Positions 55,701 to 63,200 of a stretch of 64,000 bases of DNA are shown here, piece after piece. The stretch's first letter is position 1, and every line of letters begins with the position of its first letter. The notes under the pieces are model-generated. The model was not told the DNA's origin and made no database searches. It saw only the letters and a program-made list of their open reading frames with translations. Source of the DNA: Phytophthora sp. 'mugwort' (Eukaryota > Oomycota > Peronosporomycetes > Peronosporales > Peronosporaceae); the NCBI GenBank assembly GCA_033558025.1, contig JAUCEF010000018.1:4402001-4466000 (forward strand), given 5' to 3'. The position numbers and the translations under genes were made by a program.

Positions 55701-57603
55701 TGAATTGGGCGTTGGCAGCAACTTTTTCTTTACGGTGATAGTGAGACTGATTGACGAGGTCGACCCTAAGCACGCTTATTACTCGTCCGAGGACTTTTTG
55801 GATCCGTCGACAGCGTTGCTTTCATCAGATGGAGCTGTGCGTGCTGCTGACGGTGAAAATGCTTCAGTGCGAGTGGAGGTTCCGAAGCAGGCGCGTATTC
55901 TGGTTGTTGAGGATAACGAGTTTAACTGGGAAGTGGTGAAATGCTTCCTTCAGCAAGATGACCATCTCCTGCAGTGGGAGGTCAATGGCCGCGACGCTGT
56001 GAAGGCCTATAGCGAAAACCACACAGAGTTTGACCTGATCTTTATGGATTGCGAAATGCCTATCATGGACGGTTATACTGCTACTAATGCAATCCGCGAA
56101 TTTGAACGCGAGCACGGCCTTTCGCGCATCCCGATTCTTGGATTAACGGCGTATGCGATGAGTGGTGATCGACAGAAGTGTCTCGACTGCGGTATGGATG
56201 AATTCATGGTGAAACCTATATCAAAGCTGAGTCTCCGCAAGGCTATCCGGCAATGGATGCGGATCCGCTATCTGGGCCAGAAGAATTTCGCATTGGGAGC
56301 AGTGGCAAAGGCACCTGGTTCCACGGGGCCTCTGACCCTGCGAAACGTGCCTCCTCCTGCTGCTAAAAGCCCCATGAGAATTCCTGCGCCATCACCAGGA
56401 GCCCCCACTCCGATGCCATCATTTGAAAGTGACCTCGAGGATGTTACGCTCATGGGTGCGACATCGACTGCTAGACTTGCGCCTGCTTCTCGTCATATGC
56501 AACAGCTGGATCTTGCACAGGCAATCTCGAATCTGGAGCTCGATGACCCCATGTCGATTGGGCTTCAAAGTGGCCGAGCTGTTCGGACCGCTACACCAAC
56601 AACGTCAATCTTCAGCTTGGGTCCCTCCGTTAACAACATTTCAAGACCTACAAGCTCGAACGATTTGCCAGATGTGCTCAGATTATCCAGGAATACGAGC
56701 GGTACCTCAACAACGGGCCCATCCGAGCCGGAGCTGCCAACATCCGAGACGTCGACTACGTTGCCTTATGTCAAGACTCCTTTCATTGGGGTAACTAATA
56801 GCCCATTTCAGAATGGAGCGCGCTCCTCATTGCCAACAAACCCCACGCTTTGGAGCCACCCGCCGTTTAAGAAGAGGGATCTACCGACAGAAGAACCACA
56901 TCCCTGGTGTGGTCTCGTGCCGAAGAAGAAGGTCAGCTTCCACGAAGACCTCGACTATGGGTCTTCCCATCCGAGCAGAGGAGGTCACAGTAGCAGTAGT
57001 GGCAGCGGCATGCCTTCTGTTCTGGAGCGCATGGAAACTGGCAGCTCCATGGAAGATGATACACCAATAGGAGCTCCCTCGATTCATGAGACTGCTGTCT
57101 CCCATTCAATCGATCCGATGAGCATCGAGATCCCAGAAGGAGACCCCGTCAATTACAGTCTGGGAGTGGATCAATGCGGAGGTCACGAAGAACTCTTCTT
57201 GACCCTTTTGGAAAAGTTTGCTACATCGTCGGAGGTGATCACATCCCGGGTTATCGACGCTCACGAGCGCAACGACTTCGTGACTGCCTGCCGCGAAGCT
57301 CACTCGCTCAAGGGGTCGTCTGCCTACGTAGCTGCTCTCCGTGTGTCCAAGTGCGCCTTCCGTGCCCAAGTCGCGTACGAACACTTGATGGCGCAGCAGG
57401 CAAACGGCGAAGGCTCGGACACTTTAGCTGCGAAGCAGATTGTCGATGACTCAGTCGAGCTGCTCACCAAAGAGCAGAGGCTTCTACGGGGATATCTCCG
57501 ACGCAATTTCGAGTTTAAAATTCAAGCGGGACCGTCTCAAGTGACAGCAAGTCAAGAGCCTACTGTCCAAGACAAACCAACTGGCCCATGTTGCGTTATG
57601 TGA
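43762..57603 (+). CDS. Giant hybrid histidine kinase with 31 tandem PAS domains and C-terminal CaaX box, 4613 aa
   Basis: One uninterrupted exon. The ATG at 43762 (context CAACCATGG) is preferred over a TTG five codons earlier. A Pro-rich N-terminus of about 50 residues precedes 31 PAS/PAC units; from unit 4 (near 44980) to unit 31 (near 54700) they start every 360 bp. Each has ANAPIFGVD, a WN at the PAS core, ETANFEFPLIT, EILLNATPR and GQDIT followed by a helical linker. Then HisKA with FSHELRTPLNG (His3775), HATPase (LLNLLSNAIKFTNEG, DTGIGMD, GSGLGLAICK), receiver with Asp4096 in FMDCEMPIMDG, a Ser/Pro/Thr-rich linker, and HPt with His4514 in AHSLKGSS. No membrane helix is visible. The C-terminus is CCVM, a CaaX box (Cys4610). 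The predicted activity is ATP-dependent His autophosphorylation with internal His-Asp-His relay. The ligand is unknown. Confidence 0.95.
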   Translation: MGKHKKPPPGMATGPPPTPPLDNNAVETKQSAMKDPSPSLGSQAEALAQLLLDANAPAVGVDVAGRVTVWNKRLVDITGFRAERVLGHPISDFVYGAQRKGEIMETIEACIEDRRSVLELRIPLLTTTGRNAQVLTNMTPLLAEDGMCVGAYGVGQDVTEWAIQEKQYATVIMQANAPIIELDREGNITVWNSKTESMTGYASVDMVGEPLLPVVDRNFRKIVSEKIDQALSGIAGADFELPLVTARGSRVEIVLCLTPRFDTLRSVVGVVAIGQDVTERNTKEMEYRKLIETANAPIFGVDTQGRVVIFNTKASQISEYSPEEVMGVDLVDTLISEDVRSEVAAVFQKAFQGIETANFEFPLVTKTGRKVEILLNATPRYDHTGQLVGVVGIGQDITDRIIQEKEYSRLIDTANAPIFGVDCNFEVIIWNKKAASITEYTNEDTIGETIFNFISEDYRDAVGEVLSRAMEGEGTANFDFPLITKSGRRLDILLNATPKYDHFGNICGAVGIGQDITDRRAQEQEYTRLIDTANAPIFGVDENGCVNTWNRKAADTTQYSNEEVLGVNLVKNFIPDDFQEAVWTVLSQALEGQETANFEFPLITKDGRRVEILLNATPRYNEKGVVIGVVGIGQDITVRMAQEKETNRLIHSANAPIFGVDQAGRVNIWNLKVAEITQFSSEEIMGKDLVNRFVAEDHRESVGLLLQKALQGEQTGNFDFPLITKTGRRVEILLNATPRYDELGQIFGVMGIGQDITERIAQEQEYIRLIDTANAPIFGVDSEGRVNIWNKKAAEIMQYTTDAVMGEKLVEKYITKDYQEAVSNVLSEALDGVETANFEFPLITKAGRRVEILLNATPRYNEHGAVIGMVGIGQDITDRIAQEQEYMRLIDTANAPIFGVDINGRVNIWNRKAADTTKYTNAEVLGKDLVAEFISEEYKVPVRCVLEKAFEDVETANFEFPLITKAGRRVEILLNATPRYNEQGEVMGMVGIGQDITVRMAQEKEKNRMIHSANAPIFGVDQDGLVNIWNLKVAEITQFSSEEVMGQDLVHRFVAEDHRDEVRFNLQKALQGEPTGNFDFPLITKTGRRVEILLNATPRYDEVGQIFGVTGIGQDITERIAQEQEYIRLIDTANAPIFGVDSEGRVNIWNKKAAEIMQYTTDAVMGEKLVEKYITKDYQEAVSNVLSEALDGVETANFEFPLITKAGRRVEILLNATPRYNEHGAVIGMVGIGQDITDRIAQEQEYMRLIDTANAPIFGVDINGRVNIWNRKAADIMQYTNEDVLGKDLVAEFISEEYKVPVRSVLEKAFEGVETANFEFPLITRAGRRVEILLNATPRYNERGEVMGMVGIGQDITERIAQEQEHSRMIDTANAPIFGVDTDGRVNIWNRKAADIMQYTNEDVLGKNLVEQFISEEYRVPVRSVLEKAFKGVETANFEFPLITKAGRRVEILLNATPRYNERGEVMGMVGIGQDITERIAQEQEYSRLIDTANAPIFGVDINGRVNIWNRKAADIMQYTNEDVLDKDLVAEFISEEYKVPVRSVLEKAFEGVETANFEFPLITKAGRRVEILLNATPRYNEHGEVMGMVGIGQDITERIAQEQEYTRLIDTANAPIFGVDINGHVNIWNRKAADIMQYTNKDVLGKDLVAEFISNEYKVPVRSVLEKAFEGIETANFEFPLITKAGRRVEILLNATPRYNERGEVMGMVGIGQDITERIAQEQEYSRLIDTANAPIFGVDINGRVNIWNRKAADIMQYTNEDVLDKDLVAEFISEEYKVPVRSVLEKAFEGVETANFEFPLITKAGRRVEILLNATPRYNEHGEVMGMVGIGQDITERIAQEQEYTRLIDTANAPIFGVDINGHVNIWNRKAADIMQYTNKDVLGKDLVAEFISNEYKVPVRSVLEKAFEGIETANFEFPLITKAGRRVEILLNATPRYNERGEVMGMVGIGQDITERIAQEQEYSRLIDTANAPIFGVDINGRVNIWNRKAADIMQYTNEDVLDKDLVAEFISEEYKVPVRSVLEKAFEGVETANFEFPLITKAGRRVEILLNATPRYNEHGEVMGMVGIGQDITERIAQEQEYTRLIDTANAPIFGVDINGHVNIWNRKAADIMQYTNKDVLGKDLVAEFISNEYKVPVRSVLEKAFEGIETANFEFPLITKAGRRVEILLNATPRYNERGEVMGMVGIGQDITERIAQEQEYSRLIDTANAPIFGVDINGRVNIWNRKAADIMQYTNEDVLDKDLVAEFISEEYKVPVRSVLEKAFEGVETANFEFPLITKAGRRVEILLNATPRYNEHGEVKGMVGIGQDITERIAQEQEYSRLIDTANAPIFGVDTNMRINIFNRKAQQITNFSSEEVVGEMYVETIISPEFKTVTHDIMTEALKGNETASFELALTTKTGRKVNILLNATARFDQHGQIVGAVGIGQDITDRIAQEQEYTRLIDSANAPIFGVDVNGCVNIWNKKAAEITQYTPNDVMGENLVEKFITEDYRDAVGLVLSKACAGMETANFEFPLMTKAGRRVEILLNATSRFNEIGEVMGVVGIGQDITERIAQEQEYTRLIDTANAPIFGVDINGRVNIWNRKAAETTQYMNAEVLGKDLVAEFISTEYKVPVRSVLEKAFEGVETANFEFPLITKAGRRVEILLNATPRYNEHGEVMGMVGIGQDITERIAQEQEYTRLIDTANAPIFGVDINGHVNIWNRKAADIMQYTNKDVLGKDLVAEFISNEYKVPVRSVLEKAFEGIETANFEFPLITKAGRRVEILLNATPRYNERGEVMGMVGIGQDITERIAQEQEYSRLIDTANAPIFGVDINGRVNIWNRKAADIMQYTNEDVLDKDLVAEFISEEYKVPVRSVLEKAFEGVETANFEFPLITKAGRRVEILLNATPRYNEHGEVKGMVGIGQDITERIAQEQEYSRLIDTANAPIFGVDTNMRINIFNRKAQQITNFSSEEVVGEMYVETIISPEFKTVTHDIMTEALKGNETASFELALTTKTGRKVNILLNATARFDQHGQIVGVVGIGQDITDRIAQEQEYTRLIDSANAPIFGVDVNGCVNIWNKKAAEITQYTPNDVMGENLVEKFITEDYRDAVGLVLSKACAGMETANFEFPLMTKAGRRVEILLNATSRFNEIGEVMGVVGIGQDITERIAQEQEYTRLIDTANAPIFGVDINGRVNIWNRKAAETTQYMNAEVLGKDLVAEFISTEYKVPVRSVLEKAFEGVETANFEFPLITKAGRRVEILLNATPRYNEHGEVMGMVGIGQDITERIAQEQEYTRLIDTANAPIFGVDINGHVNIWNRKAADIMQYTNKDVLGKDLVAEFISNEYKVPVRSVLEKAFEGIETANFEFPLITKAGRRVEILLNATPRYNERGEVMGMVGIGQDITERIAQEQEYSRLIDTANAPIFGVDINGRVNIWNRKAADIMQYTNEDVLDKDLVAEFISEEYKVPVRSVLEKAFEGVETANFEFPLITKAGRRVEILLNATPRYNEHGEVKGMVGIGQDITERIAQEQEYSRLIDTANAPIFGVDTNMCVNIWNRKAAQITNYSIEEVMGENLVETFISPEFRPIVAEVLSQALTGVETANFEFPLITRPGTRIEILLNATPRYDLNGNIVGVVGIGQDITDRIAQEHEYFRLIDTANAPIFGIDTNGRINEWNQKIEEITGYHKSSVLGLSLVHTFITPECRQQVRQLLNQALIGIDVGEMELPMTTKRGVFLLLLVNASSKKDMHGNIRGVIGVGQDYTARKHMEAAKVNFLASFSHELRTPLNGVLGMLELLKEQPLDKSIERYVHMAYVSGSLLLNLINDILDLSKIEAGHLEISTAPFQMHDLLDYSIEIFKFKARERGLKLCLKCGDNVPKAVIGDVVRLRQVLLNLLSNAIKFTNEGSITVACSVVHSPDLPSQFKKLLFQVIDTGIGMDAEEKMRLFSLFTKLERTRQNNPTGSGLGLAICKQLAELMDGSIDVDSELGVGSNFFFTVIVRLIDEVDPKHAYYSSEDFLDPSTALLSSDGAVRAADGENASVRVEVPKQARILVVEDNEFNWEVVKCFLQQDDHLLQWEVNGRDAVKAYSENHTEFDLIFMDCEMPIMDGYTATNAIREFEREHGLSRIPILGLTAYAMSGDRQKCLDCGMDEFMVKPISKLSLRKAIRQWMRIRYLGQKNFALGAVAKAPGSTGPLTLRNVPPPAAKSPMRIPAPSPGAPTPMPSFESDLEDVTLMGATSTARLAPASRHMQQLDLAQAISNLELDDPMSIGLQSGRAVRTATPTTSIFSLGPSVNNISRPTSSNDLPDVLRLSRNTSGTSTTGPSEPELPTSETSTTLPYVKTPFIGVTNSPFQNGARSSLPTNPTLWSHPPFKKRDLPTEEPHPWCGLVPKKKVSFHEDLDYGSSHPSRGGHSSSSGSGMPSVLERMETGSSMEDDTPIGAPSIHETAVSHSIDPMSIEIPEGDPVNYSLGVDQCGGHEELFLTLLEKFATSSEVITSRVIDAHERNDFVTACREAHSLKGSSAYVAALRVSKCAFRAQVAYEHLMAQQANGEGSDTLAAKQIVDDSVELLTKEQRLLRGYLRRNFEFKIQAGPSQVTASQEPTVQDKPTGPCCVM
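45700..47859 (+). repeat. Older 1080-bp (three-PAS) duplication
   Basis: Units 6-7-8 (45700-46779) and 9-10-11 (46780-47859) show the same order of unit types: the first of each triplet has the unusual LIHSANAPIFGVDQ/MIHSANAPIFGVDQ with WNLKVAEITQF and TGNFDFPLIT, followed by a SEGRVN unit and an INGRVN unit. Substitutions are scattered, so this duplication predates the near-identical ones further on. Confidence 0.85.
48100..50630 (+). repeat. 720-bp (two-PAS) near-identical tandem repeat, about 3.5 copies
   Basis: Blocks starting near 48100, 48820 and 49540, with a partial fourth, alternate an INGRVN unit and an INGHVN unit. Line-by-line comparison by eye shows very few changes, for example gtcgacggg against gtcgccggg and agctcagg against agctcaag. 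These copies are recent or homogenised. Confidence 0.9.
49900..54345 (+). repeat. 1800-bp (five-PAS) near-identical tandem repeat, about 2.5 copies
   Basis: The segment from about 49900 to 51699 recurs at 51700-53499, and about 845 bp of it recurs again from 53500. By eye the first two copies differ at only two positions, near 51047-51051 against 52847-52851. It nests on top of the 720-bp repeat and includes a distinctive TNMRINIF unit and a VNGCVN unit. Confidence 0.9.
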
Positions 57604-57710
57604 AGAAAACATGTGTGTCGATGAGTAAAGTTTGTTTTAAATGAATAATACAAATTTGGTTTTCTTTGGTAGCGAAGTTCCATTTGAAACTCCTCAGAGC
57701 AGAGCTGGCC

Positions 57711-58331
57711 ATGTCGAGACGACGCCTGAGCGATGGGAACGGCGACAAGCTGACGGGACTTTTTGGTGGCACTTCGCTGGTCTTGGGCCACAATGAAGAC
57801 AAGCAGGACACTAGTCGACCAAGTGCGTTACGAGTCAAGATCATTTCGATGGGGGAGAGCGGCGTCGGGAAGAGCTGCGCGATCAAACGTTACTGCGAAG
57901 AGAAGTTTGTGAGCAAATACATCTCGACGATCGGCATCGACTATGGTGTCAAGCTCGTGATGGTTAATGGAATCGAAGTGCGTGTCAATTTCTGGGACCT
58001 CTCGGGGTTGCCTGAGTACCTGGAGGTGCGTAACGAGTTTTATAAGGACACTCAAGGAGGGATCCTCATGTTTGATGTGTCGTCGCGGGAGAGCTTCGAG
58101 TCTCTCGATAGCTGGTTGCGAGAGGCCGCGAAGTTTGACGCAGGCAAGTTCCCGTGCATTCTGTGTGGGAACAAAGTCGACCGCCCTCGCGTCGTCTCGG
58201 AAGTTGAAGCGAGGGCGTATGCTCAATCCAAGGCGTTCGAGTACTTTGAGACGTCTGCCTGTACTGGTGTAAACATCACTGAGGCATTTCACTCGCTGTT
58301 TAAAACAGTAGTCAAACACGTGACGCGTTAA
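57711..58331 (+). CDS. RJL-family small GTPase (Rab-like, DNAJC27-type GTPase domain), 206 aa
   Basis: The ATG at 57711 is 107 bp after the histidine kinase stop; single exon. G1 is GESGVGKS (residues 48-55), followed by IKRYCEEKFVSKYISTIGIDYGVK, then WDLSGLPEYLEVRNEFYKDTQGG, GNKVD as G4 and TSA as G5. IKRYCEEKFVSKY, STIGIDYGVK and RNEFYKDTQG are RJL family hallmarks, as is replacement of the usual DTAGQ switch II by DLSGxPEY, which removes the catalytic Gln. There is no C-terminal prenylation Cys and no J domain in this protein. RJL genes track with presence of flagella across eukaryotes, so a flagellar role is likely but inferred. Convergent with a dynein light-chain gene 40 bp away. Confidence 0.9.
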   Translation: MSRRRLSDGNGDKLTGLFGGTSLVLGHNEDKQDTSRPSALRVKIISMGESGVGKSCAIKRYCEEKFVSKYISTIGIDYGVKLVMVNGIEVRVNFWDLSGLPEYLEVRNEFYKDTQGGILMFDVSSRESFESLDSWLREAAKFDAGKFPCILCGNKVDRPRVVSEVEARAYAQSKAFEYFETSACTGVNITEAFHSLFKTVVKHVTR

Positions 58332-58371
58332 AATGCTGGAAGGGACTATGATTTGTGATTTACTGCTTAGC

Positions 58372-58983
58372 TTAGTAGAGGTAGACGCTGTATGCAGTAG
58401 TCACACAGAACAAACTGTCCTGTAACACATTAATACGCCACGTGAGGTCTGTCAAACACAAATTGCGGTATACTCGAACGATTGTGCACTCACGTTGGAG
58501 AAGGTCTCGGACGCGTAGCAGTCCGTCTCAGCGTCCCAGAAACATCGACACCCCATCCTATACAAACACGGGTTATTGGTAATGGATCTCGCATTTTACA
58601 GCAGTCGCTACGTCGCATACCTCACTCCTTCTCCACGGTGCTCTCCGATGACCACTTGCACCACGTACTTGAACCGAGGAAAGTCGCAGTCTGCCATCAC
58701 CACCACAGACCACCAGACTCAAGTTAGCAAGAACAAGAACCAGAACCTACCGCGTATTAATCGACTCTAAAGTATCTCTCGAACATTCCTATCGACCTTT
58801 TAGCCGCATCTTAACAGCGTCTGCGATCTCCTTGGTCAACGCCGCTGCTCGGTCCGATTGGTAGATGGCGCTATCCAGTTTCTCGGCTAGCACTTGTCCG
58901 ATGATCTGCTTCATTTTGGTCGTGCTGGGCTTCGTTTTTGGGTTGAGCTGTAAGCCCCTCGATCCTTCCGGTGGCGCTGGCAT
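58372..58983 (-). CDS. Tctex1-type dynein light chain, four exons, one unresolved junction
   Basis: Exons on the minus strand are 58983-58797 (MPAPPEG start), 58691-58621, 58557-58494 and 58419-58372. The protein shows the Tctex1 pattern: KMKQIIGQVLAEKLDSAIYQ and LTKEIADAVKMRLK, then PRFKYVVQVVIGEHRGEGV, CRCFWDAETDCYASETFSN and a final DSLFCVTTAYSVYLY. The last three exons agree in phase. The exon 1 donor (AAAAG/GTCGAT, phase 1) does not agree with the exon 2 acceptor (phase 0); a TTTT run just after the acceptor may be an extra base, or an unseen alternative splice is used. Tctex1 light chains belong to cytoplasmic or ciliary dynein. The convergent RJL neighbour fits a flagellar link. Confidence 0.75.
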
Positions 58984-59134
58984 CCTTGCAATTGTCACGC
59001 GCCGCTTCAGGATCGAGCATCCGGTAAAATAAAATAATTGCTACACTTTTTCGCAAGATACAAAATTATAAAGAATACTTATTATTGCCGCAAAAGGATG
59101 ATTCTCAACAAGTTTTTTTTTCTGTGGCGGTTTT

Positions 59135-59158
59135 GATGCGAAACTGAAATTTCGCATC
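59135..59158. other. Perfect 9-bp stem hairpin
   Basis: GATGCGAAA at 59135-59143 is the exact reverse complement of TTTCGCATC at 59150-59158, with a 6-base loop. It lies beyond the 5' end of the Tctex1 gene, at the edge of the repeat-rich right end. No function is assigned. Confidence 0.4.
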
Positions 59159-59897
59159 GTCAGTTTATCTTTCCATCACAAAAATATTTACAAACTGATG
59201 AACGGGAGAATCAAACTAACTTAAGCAGGATTTTGTCTAGATGTTCGTGATTGATTCTAGGCACGTGATGCTGCCCCCGACTGCGAATCATGTGACGAGG
59301 CAATATGCCCCGACGGGGAACAGACAGGAACCAACGGGAACAGAATGTCTTCGAGCCAGTGCAATGATAAAAATGGACATGTATACACTCGAACAGTGTA
59401 ATCGTATAATGGTCTCAGTCTGGCGAATTGGCATACCTATTCGTATGAACCTGCTAAAATTGCCTACACCGCGAACGCAATAGTGCTTTGTACAGCATGA
59501 AACCTGGCAGTTAGATTAGAGGCAGTCGGTATAGACGGTGGTTTGCAGTGTTTTCAGCGTAGCGTAGTGGAAGCAATACATACCAACGTAGAGTAGCTAT
59601 CGATCCGCTTGATGCCTTACGTTTTCAGCGCGTGGCCTCCACGCCCCCGCACTGTACCCGCTAAAGCCAGTCGCGTATCATCGGGTTAAGTCGGGTTTTA
59701 GACCCCGACTGGATTGGCTGGGGTATTCGGCCAGATGCAGTAGGTGGCTGCGATTTGCAGCGTGCTTAGCGTGATGTAGAGTAGAGAGTAGGAGCCAGGT
59801 AACTAGTGTTATAACTACGTTTTTACAAATGAAAGATAGGCATCAATGTATTAGAGGCTTTACACACAATCAGAGGTACCGGTAGTAAATAAATAAA
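59159..59897. other. No gene seen
   Basis: Short open frames only. Recurring agcgtag/agcgtg words and several small inverted stretches give a repeat-like look, but no element was identified. Confidence 0.35.
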
Positions 59898-60227
59898 CTA
59901 TCGTTTTGCGGCTAATGTATCGGAGCTAGGGTGATTCAGGACTGGCAAACATCTCGAATGCGAGTAGCATGTGAAGACAACAATTGTAATTATCAACTTG
60001 GGCACCCATATCCGTTGAGTAAGGCGTAACGTGAAGTCGCTCCATGCTTGCGGCAACAAACTTGCTATTGTTTCTGCCAGGGCTCGGATGGCCTTGGCAT
60101 AGGATGACTGCATTGAATCGTAGTACTTGATTTCGCCAGCCGCCACGTCAATCATGATCCCGCACCAGTGGTGATCGTTGCAGTTGATCGGTATCAATAT
60201 TTTCAGTGGAAACGCCGTACAAGGCAT
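59898..60227 (-). pseudogene. Ulp1-like cysteine peptidase fragment, frameshifted
   Basis: On the minus strand, LKILIPINCNDHHWCGIMIDV then IKYYDSMQSSY match the His-bearing part of Ulp1/C48 peptidases (the I-P-x-N...HHW signature and the YDSM block). The sequence continues to a point near 60000, where the frame changes. In a neighbouring frame the next residues read VDNYNC, the expected active-site Cys region, so one indel separates the His and Cys halves. Ulp1-like domains of this kind are common in transposon-derived proteins. The fragment has no start and lies in repeat-like DNA. Confidence 0.6.
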
Positions 60228-63200
60228 TTCTTATTACATCAACATGAGTTGTAGTAGTACCGCCTTCTACCTGACCGAACAGGGTGCAATCGAGCCCAAT
60301 TTATCGATGGCATCCGAGAAAAAAGCTTCGCTGCTTGTATGTGCGAAGTTATGCATATCCATGCGAATTCTTGAGAACTGAAGAAGAAATCCGGATCTAC
60401 GAATTCTCAGATGCGACGGGTACAGAAGAGTCAGGCGCAGAAGTGATCGAATGTGTATTGATTGGAGGCAGATAAGAAGTAGAGAGATGACTACGGAAGG
60501 TGAAGCCTATAATCGACAGTCTCCTACGAGCAACCGACCCGCTCGGAGACCAAGAAGTAGGGGCGATTGGTCGAGGAGAGATCAGTTCAAACTCAGGTCG
60601 AATTGTTTTCGAAGTCGACTGATCGATATGCCGAATGTTTCATAGGTCGATCGCGGAAATAGTTGCTCCACGGATCCGCGGTATCGTCTTCACGGAGAAT
60701 CTCCAGGAGATCAGCTGATTGAGCTCGATGGATTCGGATTGGCCAGATTGGACGCTCAAATCGCCGACCTGGATTCCAAGTAGCATTATCCGCTGTAGTC
60801 GGAAGATGAAGAAAGAAAGGTCGAACAACTGAACCAGATCGGCCGACCGTTCCATCATCATCGGGGAAACGGGCGCAACAATGCGCGCCAATCATCGCCA
60901 GCCCGGATCCACTGCTGATGACGACCATATTAGTACTGCTCCACCACGGGGCCGCGACGTTGTTATGTGGTGACCGGCAGACAGTGAGTCGTCTCCTCGT
61001 AGGCCTGATGGCGTCGCCGCTGAGACAGAGGTAAGAATCGGCGAACCTGGCAACGCCATAGCCGGCCATAGATCCGTATCCGCCTGGCTTTAAGTCCCGA
61101 TACTGATCAAACCCTGATATCGAGATGGATACCGGGAATAACGGAGGGACCAGCAGCTGCGGCTATTTTAGGAGGAGAATCAGGAAGACTCCCGTGATCG
61201 GATGCGTCGGATTATCCAGACCCGGACGGAATGGCCGGTGGACTCCGGTGACAATATCTGTCAGGAGTCCACGATCCAGGCTGAAAGAATTGTGAACTCC
61301 CTTGATCAGACCTTTCTGTGCCCATAATCCCACGCGGGAGGCCGAACGAAGCTCGCCTGAACTGTACGGGAACCCTTCCAGACTGTTATCAGATATCTCG
61401 ATGGGCTGAGTAGCGTCACCACCTGGAAGAGTACCAGATCGACGACGAGCTTCAAAACGGGATCGAGATCGGGCCGCCAGCCCTTGGGCATCGATATCCC
61501 CCACTTCCTCGTCCTCGTCCCCGGGCCCAAGTGGTTCAGGTAACGGAGAAGCGACTCCACTAGAGACAGCCGACTCCAGTTCGCTTTTGGCCAAAGACCA
61601 TCGCCATCGATCTGCGGCTGAGGCTCCGTCTCATCCAGAGAGAAAGTCATTGCTGGGAGCTCTCTTGGGTCAGATCAAAGGAGACGAAGCCAAAGAGGGG
61701 GGAACAGATCGGCTTCGTGACGGTACTTGGATAAAGGTCGAGCTGGCATCAATCGGATACGTTCCCGCTCGCCAGATCGACAGATCGCGGACATTGGACT
61801 GGCTACCGGAACGGATGAGGTAACGAGATCAAGCTCGATTCGAGCTTGACGAAGTTCGTTTTCCAGCCACACCATATCTGCTTAAGCCCTGTCCCGTTCG
61901 GGACGAAGCTGGGAGTTGCATCGTTGGATCGAGAGGCCTCAAGGCTCGAGCGAAGTTCAGGCTGTCGCGGTACGAGTCGTGATCAGTGTGAGTCTCGTAC
62001 AGCCCCTGCTCATGGGCGATGATTTGGCTGCGGAGGTCGTCAACCGCCAGCTCATAGAGTTCCAGGCGATATCAAGCTCATCTCGGTATGGCTCGACTTC
62101 AGTGGGAGATCTCGCTGAACGCCCGAGAGACGACCTTCTACGTCTTGAATCTCGGCTGTCTGTTGGCGGGGCTGATCGCGTAGGTGGATAATAATCGGTT
62201 GATCGCCATGGGCTGGGAGGCGTTGTAGATCTCAGCCTTTTACCTGGATCGTGCCGGAATTGTTCCAAGCACGCAGAACATCAGAAATCTGGGCTATGGC
62301 GCGATCCTTGTGCGTCCGATCCCGAAGTAGACCGTCCCGTGTACGTAGTTCATCCTCCAGGTATGTGACCTGATGCTCTACGATCCGGGCGGTGTAGTCG
62401 AATGATACACGCGACGGGACCTAGCACTGCGGGGCGAGGCCGGCGGCCATCAATCCTCTCCAGGGGCGTTGGATGGGTGATCACGCATGAATCCAGGAAA
62501 TGAGTACGCCAATTGAGAAGTGGGACCGAAGTGTGGCCGATGTACGGCAACGATTTTTCGGACATGGGGCGGTTGTGGCAACCAGAATATCAGATCCCAA
62601 GGAAGTGCCGCATCTGCGAGAAAAAAAAGGCGGATCCTGCAATGCGGAATGGGGACGGCCGAGTCAGATCAAGCTACGATGTAAAGGCGGGACAGTGCCT
62701 CGACCTATCAGGAGCCATTGGGGGATGTCCCAACGCAGGAAAAGAAAACCAAGACGAAGGCAGTCATCAGGATCGGATCTACTATGACCGTCCGACCGAC
62801 TAAAACGCTGTCAGCCAGGATTAACGCTAGGCTATGGCCTATCTTGGATTGGATAGACGCCAGAGGTCGAGATCAAGACACGGCAGGAAGATCGGAAATC
62901 GAAATTGATCGATGGCGGCAGATTGGGACCGATCTGGTTCGATCTGTTTACAGCTGGTGCCGATCGACCCATGGAGATCCTCGACCAGATAGGTTATTGG
63001 GTTCGAGATCGGAGCAAGGGGCGAGAATCTAGATCGATCGAAGATGGACGCATCGGGGCGCAGCTGGCTCGATCCGACGCTGGTGCCGATCGACCTTGTG
63101 ACCCCGATCAAATCGGTTATTGGGTCCGAGATCTAGGCGAGAGGCGAGGATCGAGATCGGTGGGACCGACAGACGCTTTCCCGGCTGATCGATTCTGATT

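Noticed and set aside
57711..58331. RJL GTPase as a full DNAJC27 protein
   Set aside because: No J domain follows the GTPase domain; the frame stops at residue 206.
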